A program made the position numbers and the translations under genes. From Hirundichthys speculiger (lineage: Eukaryota; Chordata; Actinopteri; Beloniformes; Exocoetidae), in contig JAGFBZ010000855.1 in the NCBI GenBank assembly GCA_018398805.1, forward strand, positions 1,240,001 through 1,304,000: a stretch of 64,000 bases of DNA, read 5' to 3'. The notes beneath the pieces are model-generated. The model saw nothing but the letters and a program-made list of their open reading frames with translations. It was not told the origin of the DNA and made no database searches. Shown here one piece after another: positions 14,801-23,921 of the stretch. Positions within the stretch are counted from its first letter, which is position 1, and each line of letters opens with the position of its first letter.

Positions 14801-17800
14801 TCACTGACTCACCAGTTTATGTTGATACAGTTCAGGCCTTCAGATCTCAGTCAAAATCCAGCCACATGAACTAATGTTGTTTATGGAGACGGCACATAGG
14901 CCAAAAACATACTTCAATTCCAGTGTTTTACCACATCAAAAATGATCTACTGGCTCTTGGGCGGTCACATGAGGGGGTTTTAAATAGTGTGGACAAAGTA
15001 CTGTAAGTATCTTCTTATGGATTATGGAAAATGGAATCCAAAGACAACCCACCTGCTTTCCTCTGGGTCCCGGACGCCCACCTGCACCATCAGCCCCTTT
15101 TTGGCCCTAAAAACAAAGCATAATGGGTTTAGACTATACAAAATGTAGGAGTAAGAAAAAAAAAGAAAGAAAATAGAGCTTGGAAGGAAACAGAAATACC
15201 TTAACCCCTTGAAACCCAGGAATCCCTCCAAACCCTTTGAGGCCTTTAGCACCCTTAAAGGACTCCAGAATGTTAGTAATACAGAAATTACATAATAGCT
15301 TGCAAAAGAGCTCACCACTGTGTCTGAAAGGTTAACCTACAATTTCGCCGAGCTTCCCGGTCTCTCCAATGTCTCCAGGAGGTCCTCGAACCCCCTTTAA
15401 GTACAGACAAAAGGTCATGATTAAAGTTATTTATTAAGTTATACAACTACAGCAGCAAACTTCATTAAAAGGTTTCCACATAAACTGGTCCAGTTACAGT
15501 CTGAATTAAAGCCATCAGTGGAGTTTACCTTAAAGCCTGCTGCCCCTTTTAATCCTTTCAGCCCTTTAGTACCTCTGTCTCCCTGTGAACACAACATCTC
15601 ATTCTTATATATTTGCAACATATGAGCTTAAAAAATCAACTTGTAAAGTTATAAATTACCGCTTGGCCCCAGGATCCTCTCATCCCTTTCTCGCCTTTTA
15701 TCCCCTCTTCACCCTGAGGACATGCATGTGAGGTTCCATTAATGTTTTCTGAGTATGAGCCAAACTGAAGAGTAACTCAGATGGGAGTATATTAGACAGA
15801 GATCACCTTTGGGCCTGTCTCGCCAATGTTCCCATAGTCTCCAGTATTTCCACGGATTCCCTGCAAGAAATCACAGACATTACTTTTTGAAATGCAGTCA
15901 TTTGGTTATGAATAGACCATACCAACTGACTGTATAATCTGAATGTTAATAACTGTTTCTGATATGAAAAGTGAAGAGCATTAGAATATCAAGATTTCCA
16001 TACATCAGACAGGAAATTTTTAGAAAATTGCAGAATGGAGAATGAAAAGAAAGGAAAATAAAACTGGGTACTGTGGCTTGGTATAAGTTAAATAACAGTA
16101 AATGTAAAAATATACCCCCCAACATTCCTTCACAGACAAAGAAGAACTATCTAAGTCAGGTTAACCTTTAGAAAAAAGACAGACTTTAGACAGAGGCTTT
16201 TATTACCTTTAATCATTGTGAAAAGCTAAACTAAGCTAACTAGCAGCTAGCCCTAACGTTATGAATCTGACTGACAATTTTTAATACTGCTGTTGCCAAA
16301 AAAGAAAAAGAAAACAAAAAAGACATAAAAACAGAAAGTTTCTAAAAAATATGTCACTATTCCCTTAAAAGACAACTCTTGTCAGAACTCTGGTTACTTC
16401 TTAAGTTAGCTTCAGAAAGGCTGGCTAGGTTACCTATTCCTGAGGATTTAAAAAATCATTTGTCTCCATTTTGAATTTACCGGCTGCCAAGGCATTTTTT
16501 TTTTTAAAGTTGAGGCAGAAGCTACTTTCAAAGTGATGCATCACGTTTGCTTTTGACAACTCTCTGTAGGTGTTTGATATTTATTGAGATCAATTGCTGT
16601 AGTTTGGAAAGTTAGATGCTCTCCCACTCTTGCTTGATATAGCAAGAGCAATTTCTGCTGTTCAATAGTCCACGGCCTTCTTTGTTATATTTTCTGTCAA
16701 ATATTACAGCAAATGTTTTCAGGCCGAGGCACCTGGACTGGGTTACTATGGTGCCATGCTCTTGTTTACATCCAAAATGTAATTTAGATTTGTTTGGCTG
16801 AGACACGCAAAGCTTTGCCTTAAGAATGATTAATCCTTCACCACAGTAAAATCTGATGCCAGGTTTATAACTGTGCTCTGGCTGGGCTCTTGACTTAATC
16901 TTTTGAAACCTGTTGCTGGTATCAAACACAAAAAATGAACATATAGTTTTAAGAATAAAAATTTTTTTTAATTCCATCATTTGCTTAATTTTTTAAAAAT
17001 ATATTTCTTTAAAATTGTTTTAAATGTAGTTTTTTTCAATGTTTCATGTAACACATAAACCTTTTTTTGAGAAACAAGGTTACACTAGTCACATCAGTGG
17101 AAATATAGACGAGCAAGATGAAGGAATTATTAGCCATAAATACAACAACATGGATCAGTATTATTTGCACAGATGCTGACTTCCTCAGTAGTCGATGGAA
17201 AAGTGTTTTCCATTTGGCTACATTACCCTGAGTCAACAAACACATCAAACAAGGCCAATATGCCTTTATTTTGTCAGTTTATTTGATCATCTCACCTAAC
17301 AGTGTGTTTTAAGCAGAGTCAGCTGGACAGAGGTTAACCTCAGAGATGGCCGACAGTGTGGCGAGAGGCACGACCGTGAACTTTACGACATTTCTGAGGC
17401 AGGACGGCTCAGACGACCGAAGGACCACCCACCACCTGAGATGGGCAGTCCATATAACTGTGCCAGGAAATGCCCTCCTTGGATGCCAGCAGGGAAGGAG
17501 ATAAACACGTTGGGGCTCTTTGATTCACAAGCTGGCAGGAGCTCAAAACTCTAACCAGTTACACAAGACAGATGTTTGCTCCCAGATGAGCTACAGCTGC
17601 AGCTGAAGACATGAACATGTAGCATGTAAGGGCTCTGGAAATGTGCTTTGGTTGGTCTACAGACCTACATGTGTTTCCTCGGGCAGCATTGGGGATTTCT
17701 CTGAGAGCAAAGGGCAAGTTAAATGCCAAACCATCGAATATGTATAAAAAATTCCTCCTTCTTTAAACATATGTTCTCCCGACTGTTTTAAAGACTGTCA

Positions 17801-20800
17801 AGTCTTTGCCAACAACAGTGATTTCTAAGCGTCAGAGAGATTAACAAGTCATAAATTTAAAGTGGAAATAATCATGTCTGCAGCTCTCTGTAGAATATAA
17901 ATGTGAGAGCATTTATTCATTCGCTTATGCGTGTATAACTGACTCCTTTAGCAGAGTGTTCTTCAAAAATTAGGTGTTCCTCACGTAAGTACTGTATTAA
18001 GCATAGAAATAAAACATTCTAAAACAAATATCTGACTAATTTCACAAAAGGTTAAGCGGTCTAATGCCACTCATTATTAGATACTTGGGAGGGAATGGCT
18101 ATTGCTCAACTGCCTGATTTTCCTGTGTGTGGGATTCATTAAATCTGGCTCAGTTTCTCCCATATGGAAAAGAAAAACCACTAGAAATTTTATGAAGTTT
18201 GAGTTAAATCCTTATGTACTAAAACAACGGGGCCTCCGTTGACTCTGTTGACTCCGTTGACTCCGTTGACTCCGTTGACTCCATTGACGCTGACTCGACT
18301 TTGAAATATAAATAATCTTTTCAGAACTCGAAGAAACTATTTCTTATCACATCCTTGTTTGTTTGTGTCTAACTTTTAAATAGTACACATATGAAAGAAG
18401 TTTAACTTAACCATGTTTACTGTTTTTAAGTGCTTCTGAGTTCAGATTTGTTTCCATCCTGCTGTGTCTGAGTTGTGCTTATCTACCATTTTCCACAGCT
18501 TCACTGCTGTCTCATGAATTAAAGTCTTATAATGTCATTCACCTAGTAGTCAGCTAAGGGTCCAGAAAGAGGAGGTCAATTCTGCTTATGTGGAGAATGC
18601 ATCAAGCATTAGAACATGCATTCAGCCAGCGTGAAACAAGATCTGACACTTGCATAACTGAGAGGCATACTGTACTATTGTATTTATTTACCCAGTTGCC
18701 TTGTCTTCCTGAATCTCCGGCTTTTCCAGGAAGACCCCGGTGACCCTACAGGGGAAGAAGTCTTTGTGAAAACTGTTCAGCTTTTATTTGTGTTCATCAA
18801 ACTCTTTCCATGGCTGCAATCACCTTTTGCCCTGGAGGGCCCTGGACACCAGGCTGTCCATGCATACATTTGCAAGATGCTCTTCCAGCTGTTAGGCCGA
18901 TCTCTGCATACCCTCCACACTGTGACAGATAGGGATCATCATGGTTTTGAAACATTATCTCTAAAAAGTGGAGTCCAACAATACTGAACCAGATGACTCA
19001 CAACATTAGAGAGCTCACAGCAGCCCTCTGAATAAGCCTGCTCTGGGTCACATGACACTGCCATCTGCTGGAGGTCCACCTTGACAGAAACAAGAGACGA
19101 TTTAAGAAATTCAGGTTCAGTAAAAACTCAGAAGAATTTGAAAATATTATTCAAACTGAAGCTTTTAACATACAGACACTGATCGGTCTCCTACAGCTCG
19201 CTTGACAATGGAGGTGTATCCTTGACGAATAACTGGCCTTGATTCGTCAATAGACTCCGCTCTGACCTCTTCACAGTCTATCAGCAGCCTCACCCGGTTG
19301 CCCTTCACACTCAGTGCCAACTTGTGCCACTCTCCATCAAACAATTTTTCCACACCGTGGAAGGACCTCAGCATGTGGTTCCCATGGGGGCTGGTGTAGA
19401 AAAAGTCTAAGGAGCGCGCATCACCCTGGAAACGTAGTCCAACCTGCTCTTGTCCGTTGGGGTCACTGACCTGCCACAGGTTCCAGGATGTCTGGGCTGT
19501 ATCCTTGGTCACCTTAAATGTTGCAATGATGGAGTATTCAGAGGGAAGTCCATCTGGATATACATCACTGTGGCACAAGAAAGAAGTTCAATGAGCTCAA
19601 AATATAAAGGCTTTATTAATAAATAAATAAAAAACAGTGTTTAATCTCTATAATACTTAACCTCCTGAAAAGCATGTAAGTTTGCAAATTGAATCTGTTA
19701 TTTTTACATTAACTTAAACCAAGAGAGAAATGTCACATGTATTGCCAGTTAACAACACTAAAACAAGACAAAGGGCCAAAGGTTTTGTGACAGGTAGATC
19801 CAAGATAAAATGTGTTGCTTGCAAATATAACCCATCTAATCCTTTTTGAGGTATTTCAGTGAAAACCAAACAGGAGAGATGGGTATTATCATTTTCAGTC
19901 AGGCTGCTAACACACAGGGAACCACAGGGAACCAAGATAAAGGCACTGGCATTTTCTTCCACCTAAATGTGTGGAAAAGAAATAAATGAACAATGAACAT
20001 CCGCCAAGACATCAGATAACACAATCTTAATGTGTTAATCTGTTGCTTGGTATTTATTGCTTCTCTTTATATATTGACATTGCAAATCAGGTCTAACATT
20101 GAGAAAGGTAAAAGTCTACTTGTCAAGCAACTAAAGATGACAAATGATGAAATTTTATTTGAAATTTATATTTCTCATAAAGTCACAATGAATGTTGCTA
20201 TGATAGTGTAGTTTATAACATTTAAAGATTAGATTAGATTGATTATTTTATATGGACATTTCATGTCATGCTTTCAGGGGTTTCCTTTTCCTCCAGTGTG
20301 TAACAAAGCTTTATGTACACATTAACTTTAAAGAGTCATTCTTCCCCACAAAGGAAAGTTAGTCCTGGAACACTCTGAAGAAACACGTTTGTAGCTTCTG
20401 TGACCGTGCAGTAGACTGAATAACTAGTTTGAGATGCTGCAAACAAAGAATGAACCTCAGCTTCTACAGTTTTTAAGTAATTATAGTTGGAAATCAATAT
20501 CTAATCTGAAGTATGAATTTCCAAATTCCAAATCAAAAGTTTCAACTGAAATGACCCTGGTAATGAAATTTCAACGCAGAAAATCAGAGAAACTCCACCT
20601 ACCCCATCTTCAGAATCCAACATGCTACTTACTGGATGGCGCTAAATGCTGTGTACAGCATTGTTATGAATTAGTATGGCTCAGAATGACAACCAGAGGC
20701 AATGAGTAGTTCAACTGATCTTTAACTGATTTCTGAACTGGGAATAAAGACTTAACAAAGCATAGTCATTTTTATTTTAAAGATAATATTGATTGCTGTG

Positions 20801-23800
20801 CTGTTAACCCTAACCCTAACCCTAACCCATACCGCTGCAGCCAGTTTTGGGTTAGCCTGGAAGGGTTTGGAGGCAGATCAAAGCAGCCAAACCAGCTATC
20901 TTCACTCCCATTTGAACACTGCTAGCCATAGCTAACCAGAGAACACCAACTGGAATCTTTCTAGCTCATCTGCTTCCACCTCTTGCATAAGCTAAGACCT
21001 ATGATTGAGAGACTTTGACCTCAGACCACTTCAGGATCATTTCAGGACCCTTTCATGTTGACTAACAGGACCACTAACCAATGACATTCGAAACGAGCTC
21101 TGCTGGTGCTCAAACCAGAATTAGCAAAAGTCCACTGGGATCAGGGCTGGACTGGGACCAAAAAATGGCCCGGGCATTTTTGGTCCCTGGCGGCCCTCCA
21201 TACCCCGGGGACATACTGCGTTCACATCAGCGCAGCACTGGAGCCCTTGTCTGATTAGCTGTCAGTGTCTCTTTCTTAAGTTTGTTGAGTGTGTCATCGT
21301 CGTCCCCCCCCCCCTCGGAGATTTTTATGAGCCGAGTACCAGTCCGTTACCGTCGCGGTCAAAAACTATATTTTTTTTTTTTTTTTTATGACAGACCTGG
21401 GACGGCCCACAGATGTGCGTCGGCCCACCGGGCATTGCCCGGTACGCCCGATGGCCAGTCCATGCCTGACTGGGATATACAGTCACTTGGTTCACCACTC
21501 TTGATCAACACTGTTAGGCTTGCCTGACCTGCGGACAACTGCAGGTGCCTGGCCCCATAAATGACTGGCTGATCGACATCTGGTCCCAGCAGTGCTGCTC
21601 ATTTCAACTCTAGCAGTTCTCGTATCAGATGTCACTTTGTTAGCGACATTTGAAATAGGGATGTTTGGGCAGATTTGATCAGAATGGATGTAAGGCGATA
21701 TTACCATAATTACCATCATAGGTTAGCATAAAATAAACTAGCCAGGCTAAAATACCTGTGTTCCAGACAGCTTTCTCAGCTCGGCTTGTTCTGGTCAACA
21801 TGGCACAGTGTAGTATGGGGGAAAGAGGCTACAAAAGTGAGGCTTCAAAACCTCCTGTGTGTGACGTCACAGGGGGTTTGTCCAGTTCTTTATATACAGT
21901 CTAGGAAGTCAATGCTTAGGTTTGACTTCTGGAAAAGTTCATTGACCCGCTTTGCAACTGGAACTCTCTGGGGGCTAGGGGGTGGTGGTGGGGTGATCTT
22001 AAAGAGACAAGAGATAAGGTGGAGCTTTTTTTTCTTTGACAGAGGGGGACAGAAGATGCTGCAGCAATGCCCAGTATGCAAAAAAAAAACAAAAAACATT
22101 GTGGTTATGTGACGGGCAGCACGGTGGCTTAGTGGTTAGCACTGTTGCCTCATAGCGAGGAGATTTGGCAGGGGCCTTTCTATGTGGAGTTTGCATGTTC
22201 TCCCTGTGCTTGCATGGATTTCCTTTGGATACTCCGGCTTCCTCCCACAGTCCAAAAACCATTAATTGGTGGTTCTAAATTGCCCGTAGGAGTGAGTGTG
22301 AGTGTGAGTGTGCGTGGTTGTTTGTCTACATGTGGCCCTGTGATGGACTGGCGACCTGTCCAGAGGTGTACACCCCTGCCTTTCACCCGAAGTGAGCTGG
22401 GATAGACTCCAGCAGATCGCCGTGACCCTCCAGAGGTATTAAGCGGGTATAGATAATGGATGGATGTTTATGTGAAAGCACGCAAACACATTTGAGTAGA
22501 CATTCAGAAACATGTAAATGAGCATCACATTGGCTTTTTGACTTCTAAGGTAACTAAAGTGATGAACAGATGTACTCTAAATCCTGTGACGTCATTGTTA
22601 AGTAGAAATGAAGGCGCAATACGGCTGCTTTTTTACCTTGGTCTCTAGCTGCACTTTAAGGAGAAACTTAATACCAGTCTTGAATTGGTCTATTTCACCT
22701 TTCACTGCATCAATTGAGGTGTGTTTTGATGCATCTGTACTTACACATGACAGTGATGAAACACATCTGAACATCAGTGCAGCCAGATGAAAAGTCAAAC
22801 CACTGGATATAAGAACTTTAAAACAAAAAAAAACATACTGTGCGTAGAGATACAATCTATTTTCAGCTTCTTTGGGACTGGTCTGGCACCAGTCTGGGAC
22901 TGTACCTTATGGCTTTCCTTAGATGGATGGAGGGGTTGACGCGGTACGCCACTGCCTCAGGTTGAGATCCTTCCACTCTCCTCACCCCTCTTGACTCAGG
23001 AACATGAAACTCCTCTAGGAGATCAAAACCTCACAGGGCAGAAATGAAGTTTAGTTTGACATCACACTGGTTCACTTCCTTGAAAAGGAGTTGGACTAGT
23101 TCTGAATCTTATGTCAGCGCTGACATCATTGTTTTTTGTTAAACACCTGCATTAGTCGCTGCTGCTAATAATTTAATCTCTGCACAGGTACAGTGAGGTC
23201 ATCTCTTAAACCCATAAGCATGGCAGGGGTGTTTATTTTATTTTTAATAGGTGGATTTAGTGTCTGCATTGTAAACACTGGGTGCTTTGTGCTTCAGTTT
23301 GAATGAGAACAACATGGCTGCAATGATTTTAGTTTCTAAATGTGTGGATAAAAGATGAATGGGTTCTGAATACAAGTATGACATGTAAGCTGTGACCTTT
23401 CTGTCTTTCTTTTGGTATATCTGCCATGACTTTTCTTTCTTTCAAACATACAGTAAATTAGAATGAATGCATCAGTCAGTAAAACCTTGTGTTATCTGAT
23501 TTATTTATAGTGACAGGAAACCTGAGGTGCAGAACGTCAAAGGTTCATAACAGGCCACTGGCACTGTGGCAGGAAGTGCAATAATGTCAAAAGCATGATG
23601 GTGAATGAACTGACAAACACTGGCATCTGCTGGTCATAATGTAGAATTACAATCTAAAACCTGGGAAAACCTTGACTCAGACTCTGAGCAAATAACTAAT
23701 ACAGTATGACATACATATCAATTATAAAATAGGTTTTCTGGGTTAAGAAAAAGCAGCATATCAACTGTTGTGATGTGTGACAGTAATTTTGTGCACTGAA

Positions 23801-23921
23801 AATTAAGATGTATGAACTAAATATTTTGAAATCTAAACTTACTTGGGAACCTCTGACACTGAGCCAATCCAAAGATGGAAAAGACGGCTGCAAACACCAG
23901 CATATCTTTGAAGACTGGCAT
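6893..23921 (-). CDS. col21a1: FACIT collagen alpha chain, COL21A1-like, 25 coding exons found
   Basis: Fibril-associated collagen with interrupted triple helices, a secreted extracellular-matrix protein. The reconstructed chain has about 763 residues: signal peptide (1-26), TSPN/laminin-G-like domain (about 27-225), Cys-rich linker with a CxC, a first helix of about 330 residues, an NC2 spacer with three Cys, a second helix of about 110 residues and a short Cys-containing C-terminus. All exon phases agree and no stop interrupts the join. The helix lengths, the single NC2, and the position immediately 3' of DST in the same orientation match mammalian COL21A1. The missing von Willebrand A domain is unlike COL21A1 and recalls COL9A1, COL16A1 or COL19A1, but the separate COL3/NC3 segments of COL9A1 are absent. 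FACIT identity is secure; the exact symbol is an inference. Confidence 0.8.
7432..8736. other. Collagen intron
   Basis: About 1.3 kb between the second and third exons from the end of the collagen gene. No exon, repeat family or RNA gene is recognisable; T- and A-runs are common. Other collagen introns above 300 bases without recognised content are 7096-7353 (slightly shorter), 8828-9516, 9694-10045 and 10193-11036. Confidence 0.5.
9517..9693 (-). CDS. col21a1: Collagen NC2 spacer exon
   Basis: Fifty-nine codons starting [17 protein letters not shown], then [10 protein letters not shown], and returning to Gly-X-Y ([15 protein letters not shown]). The pattern HxxxVCxxVI followed by KR matches the NC2 region of FACITs: COL9A1 has a closely similar helix-breaking segment, and COL21A1 has QVCxxVI followed by NCxxC. 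Here three cysteines are present. In FACITs these segments set chain registration and carry inter-chain disulphides. The acceptor is TTACACAG and the donor CCT|GTGAGT, both phase 0. Confidence 0.85.
10046..18745 (-). CDS. col21a1: Collagen long triple-helix domain, 17 exons
   Basis: Gly-X-Y repeats encoded by exons 18692-18745, 15807-15860, 15660-15713, 15529-15582, 15341-15394, 15200-15253, 15053-15106, 14614-14667, 14470-14514, 14318-14371, 14171-14224, 14004-14057, 13792-13863, 13671-13706, 11166-11210, 11037-11069 and 10046-10192. Eleven are exactly 54 bp and the others are 72, 45, 45, 36, 33 and 147 bp, the classic collagen exon pattern. All are phase 0 and nearly all begin with a Gly codon. 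With the linker's triplets the helix is about 330 residues, close to the equivalent helix in COL21A1. Two junctions break the Gly rhythm: the exon at 14224 begins GCA (Ala) and the exon at 11069 begins GAA (Glu). The 147-bp exon ends in Gly-Pro-Pro repeats leading into NC2. Confidence 0.85.
11458..12135. mobile_element. hAT-like non-autonomous DNA transposon (678 bp) in a collagen intron
   Basis: The left end reads CAGGGGTGTCAGACTCA and the right end, on the opposite strand, reads CACCTGTGTCAAACACA, an imperfect terminal inverted repeat. Subterminal GGGCCACAT and its complement recur. The element is flanked by ATTTAGAG (11450-11457) and ATTTAGAA (12136-12143), a near-perfect 8-bp target duplication typical of the hAT superfamily. 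No transposase frame is present, so it would need a helper. The end sequence resembles the abundant vertebrate Charlie-like elements that start CAGGGGTGTCAAACTCA. Confidence 0.75.
12144..13670. other. Collagen intron, remainder
   Basis: The rest of the 2.5-kb intron between the exons at 11166-11210 and 13671-13706. No exon or named repeat is seen. A T-rich tract is at about 12508-12526. Confidence 0.5.
15861..18691. other. Collagen intron, 2.8 kb
   Basis: The largest uninterrupted intron within the triple-helix region. Apart from the 9-bp tandem repeat at 18235-18288, no feature is supported. Open frames up to 122 codons on the minus strand (about 16.6-17.0 kb) show no domain and no Gly-X-Y pattern. 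Confidence 0.5.
18235..18288. repeat. 9-bp tandem repeat, six units
   Basis: Six consecutive copies of TCCGTTGAC; the second copy has T for C at position 3 and the last has A for G at position 4. It lies in the large collagen intron and has no coding role. The short unit and few changes suggest a variable minisatellite. Confidence 0.85.
18824..18919 (-). CDS. col21a1: Collagen exon: Cys-rich linker and start of triple helix
   Basis: Thirty-two codons: CGGYAEIGL, then [10 protein letters not shown], then GVQGPPGQK. The acceptor is CTGTCACAG and the donor AAG|GTGATT, both phase 0. The CxC directly before the first Gly-X-Y triplets matches the linker of COL21A1, COL19A1 and related FACITs, where such cysteines form inter-chain disulphides. 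It bridges the TSPN domain and the long helix. Confidence 0.8.
19002..23029 (-). CDS. col21a1: Collagen TSPN (laminin-G-like) domain, three exons
   Basis: The N-terminal globular domain, thought in FACITs to mediate matrix interactions. Exons 22906-23029, 19174-19567 and 19002-19079. The first encodes [10 protein letters not shown] then a VRRVEGS motif, and ends [16 protein letters not shown]. The second encodes [11 protein letters not shown], an LWQV motif, [18 protein letters not shown] and LLIDCEEV, all typical of TSPN domains in COL9, COL16 and COL19. The third encodes [14 protein letters not shown] then GCCEL, the conserved closing cysteines. Phases (1-2, 2-0, 0-0) join without a break. 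The intron at 19568-22905 carries a hAT element, a teleost repeat and a telomere-like tract. Confidence 0.85.
20805..20828. repeat. Interstitial telomere-like repeat
   Basis: Four perfect copies of TAACCC, the complement of the vertebrate telomere unit GGGTTA, inside the large TSPN intron of the collagen gene. Short interstitial telomeric tracts arise by chance expansion or by break repair with telomerase. Confidence 0.8.
21142..21468. mobile_element. hAT-like MITE (327 bp) with perfect 8-bp target duplication
   Basis: The element begins CAGGGCTGGACTGG. Its other end, read on the minus strand, begins CAGGCATGGACTGG (12 of 14 match). It is flanked on both sides by ACTGGGAT (21134-21141 and 21469-21476), a perfect 8-bp target-site duplication, as expected for hAT elements. 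Subterminal GGCCCGGGCA and GGGCATTGCCCGG are palindromic. The middle contains C- and T-runs. No coding capacity, hence non-autonomous. Confidence 0.85.
22114..22466 (+). mobile_element. Teleost tRNA-headed interspersed repeat (SINE-like), internally shortened
   Basis: Begins GGGCAGCACGGTGGCTTAGT, includes GTGGTTAGCAC like a tRNA A-box, then GTGGAGTTTGCATGTTCTCC, CTTCCTCCCACAGTCCAAA, TCTAAATTGCCC and CTGGCGACCTGTCCAG, and ends ATGGATGGATG. This order is very common in fish genomes. The stretch between the A-box and GGGCCTTTCT, where a GGTTCGAATCC-like B-box is expected, is degenerate, so this copy is probably dead. A small GTGAGTGTGA expansion lies near 22294-22312. The family name is not asserted. 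Confidence 0.75.
23843..23921 (-). CDS. col21a1: Collagen exon 1: start codon and signal peptide
   Basis: ATG at 23919-23921 opens 26 codons beginning [10 protein letters not shown] and ending QCQRFP, with a hydrophobic core of about 14 residues and a likely cleavage site near LAQC/Q. The exon ends in phase 1 with a strong donor, A|GTAAGT. The phase fits the acceptor of the TSPN exon at 23029 and creates a serine codon at the junction. The sequence just 5' of the ATG is very A-rich. A 5' untranslated exon may lie upstream. Confidence 0.8.

Noticed and set aside
19714..19962. Minus-strand frame upstream of the main TSPN exon
   Set aside because: Considered as the N-terminal half of the TSPN domain; the true half was found at 22906-23029 with correct phases.
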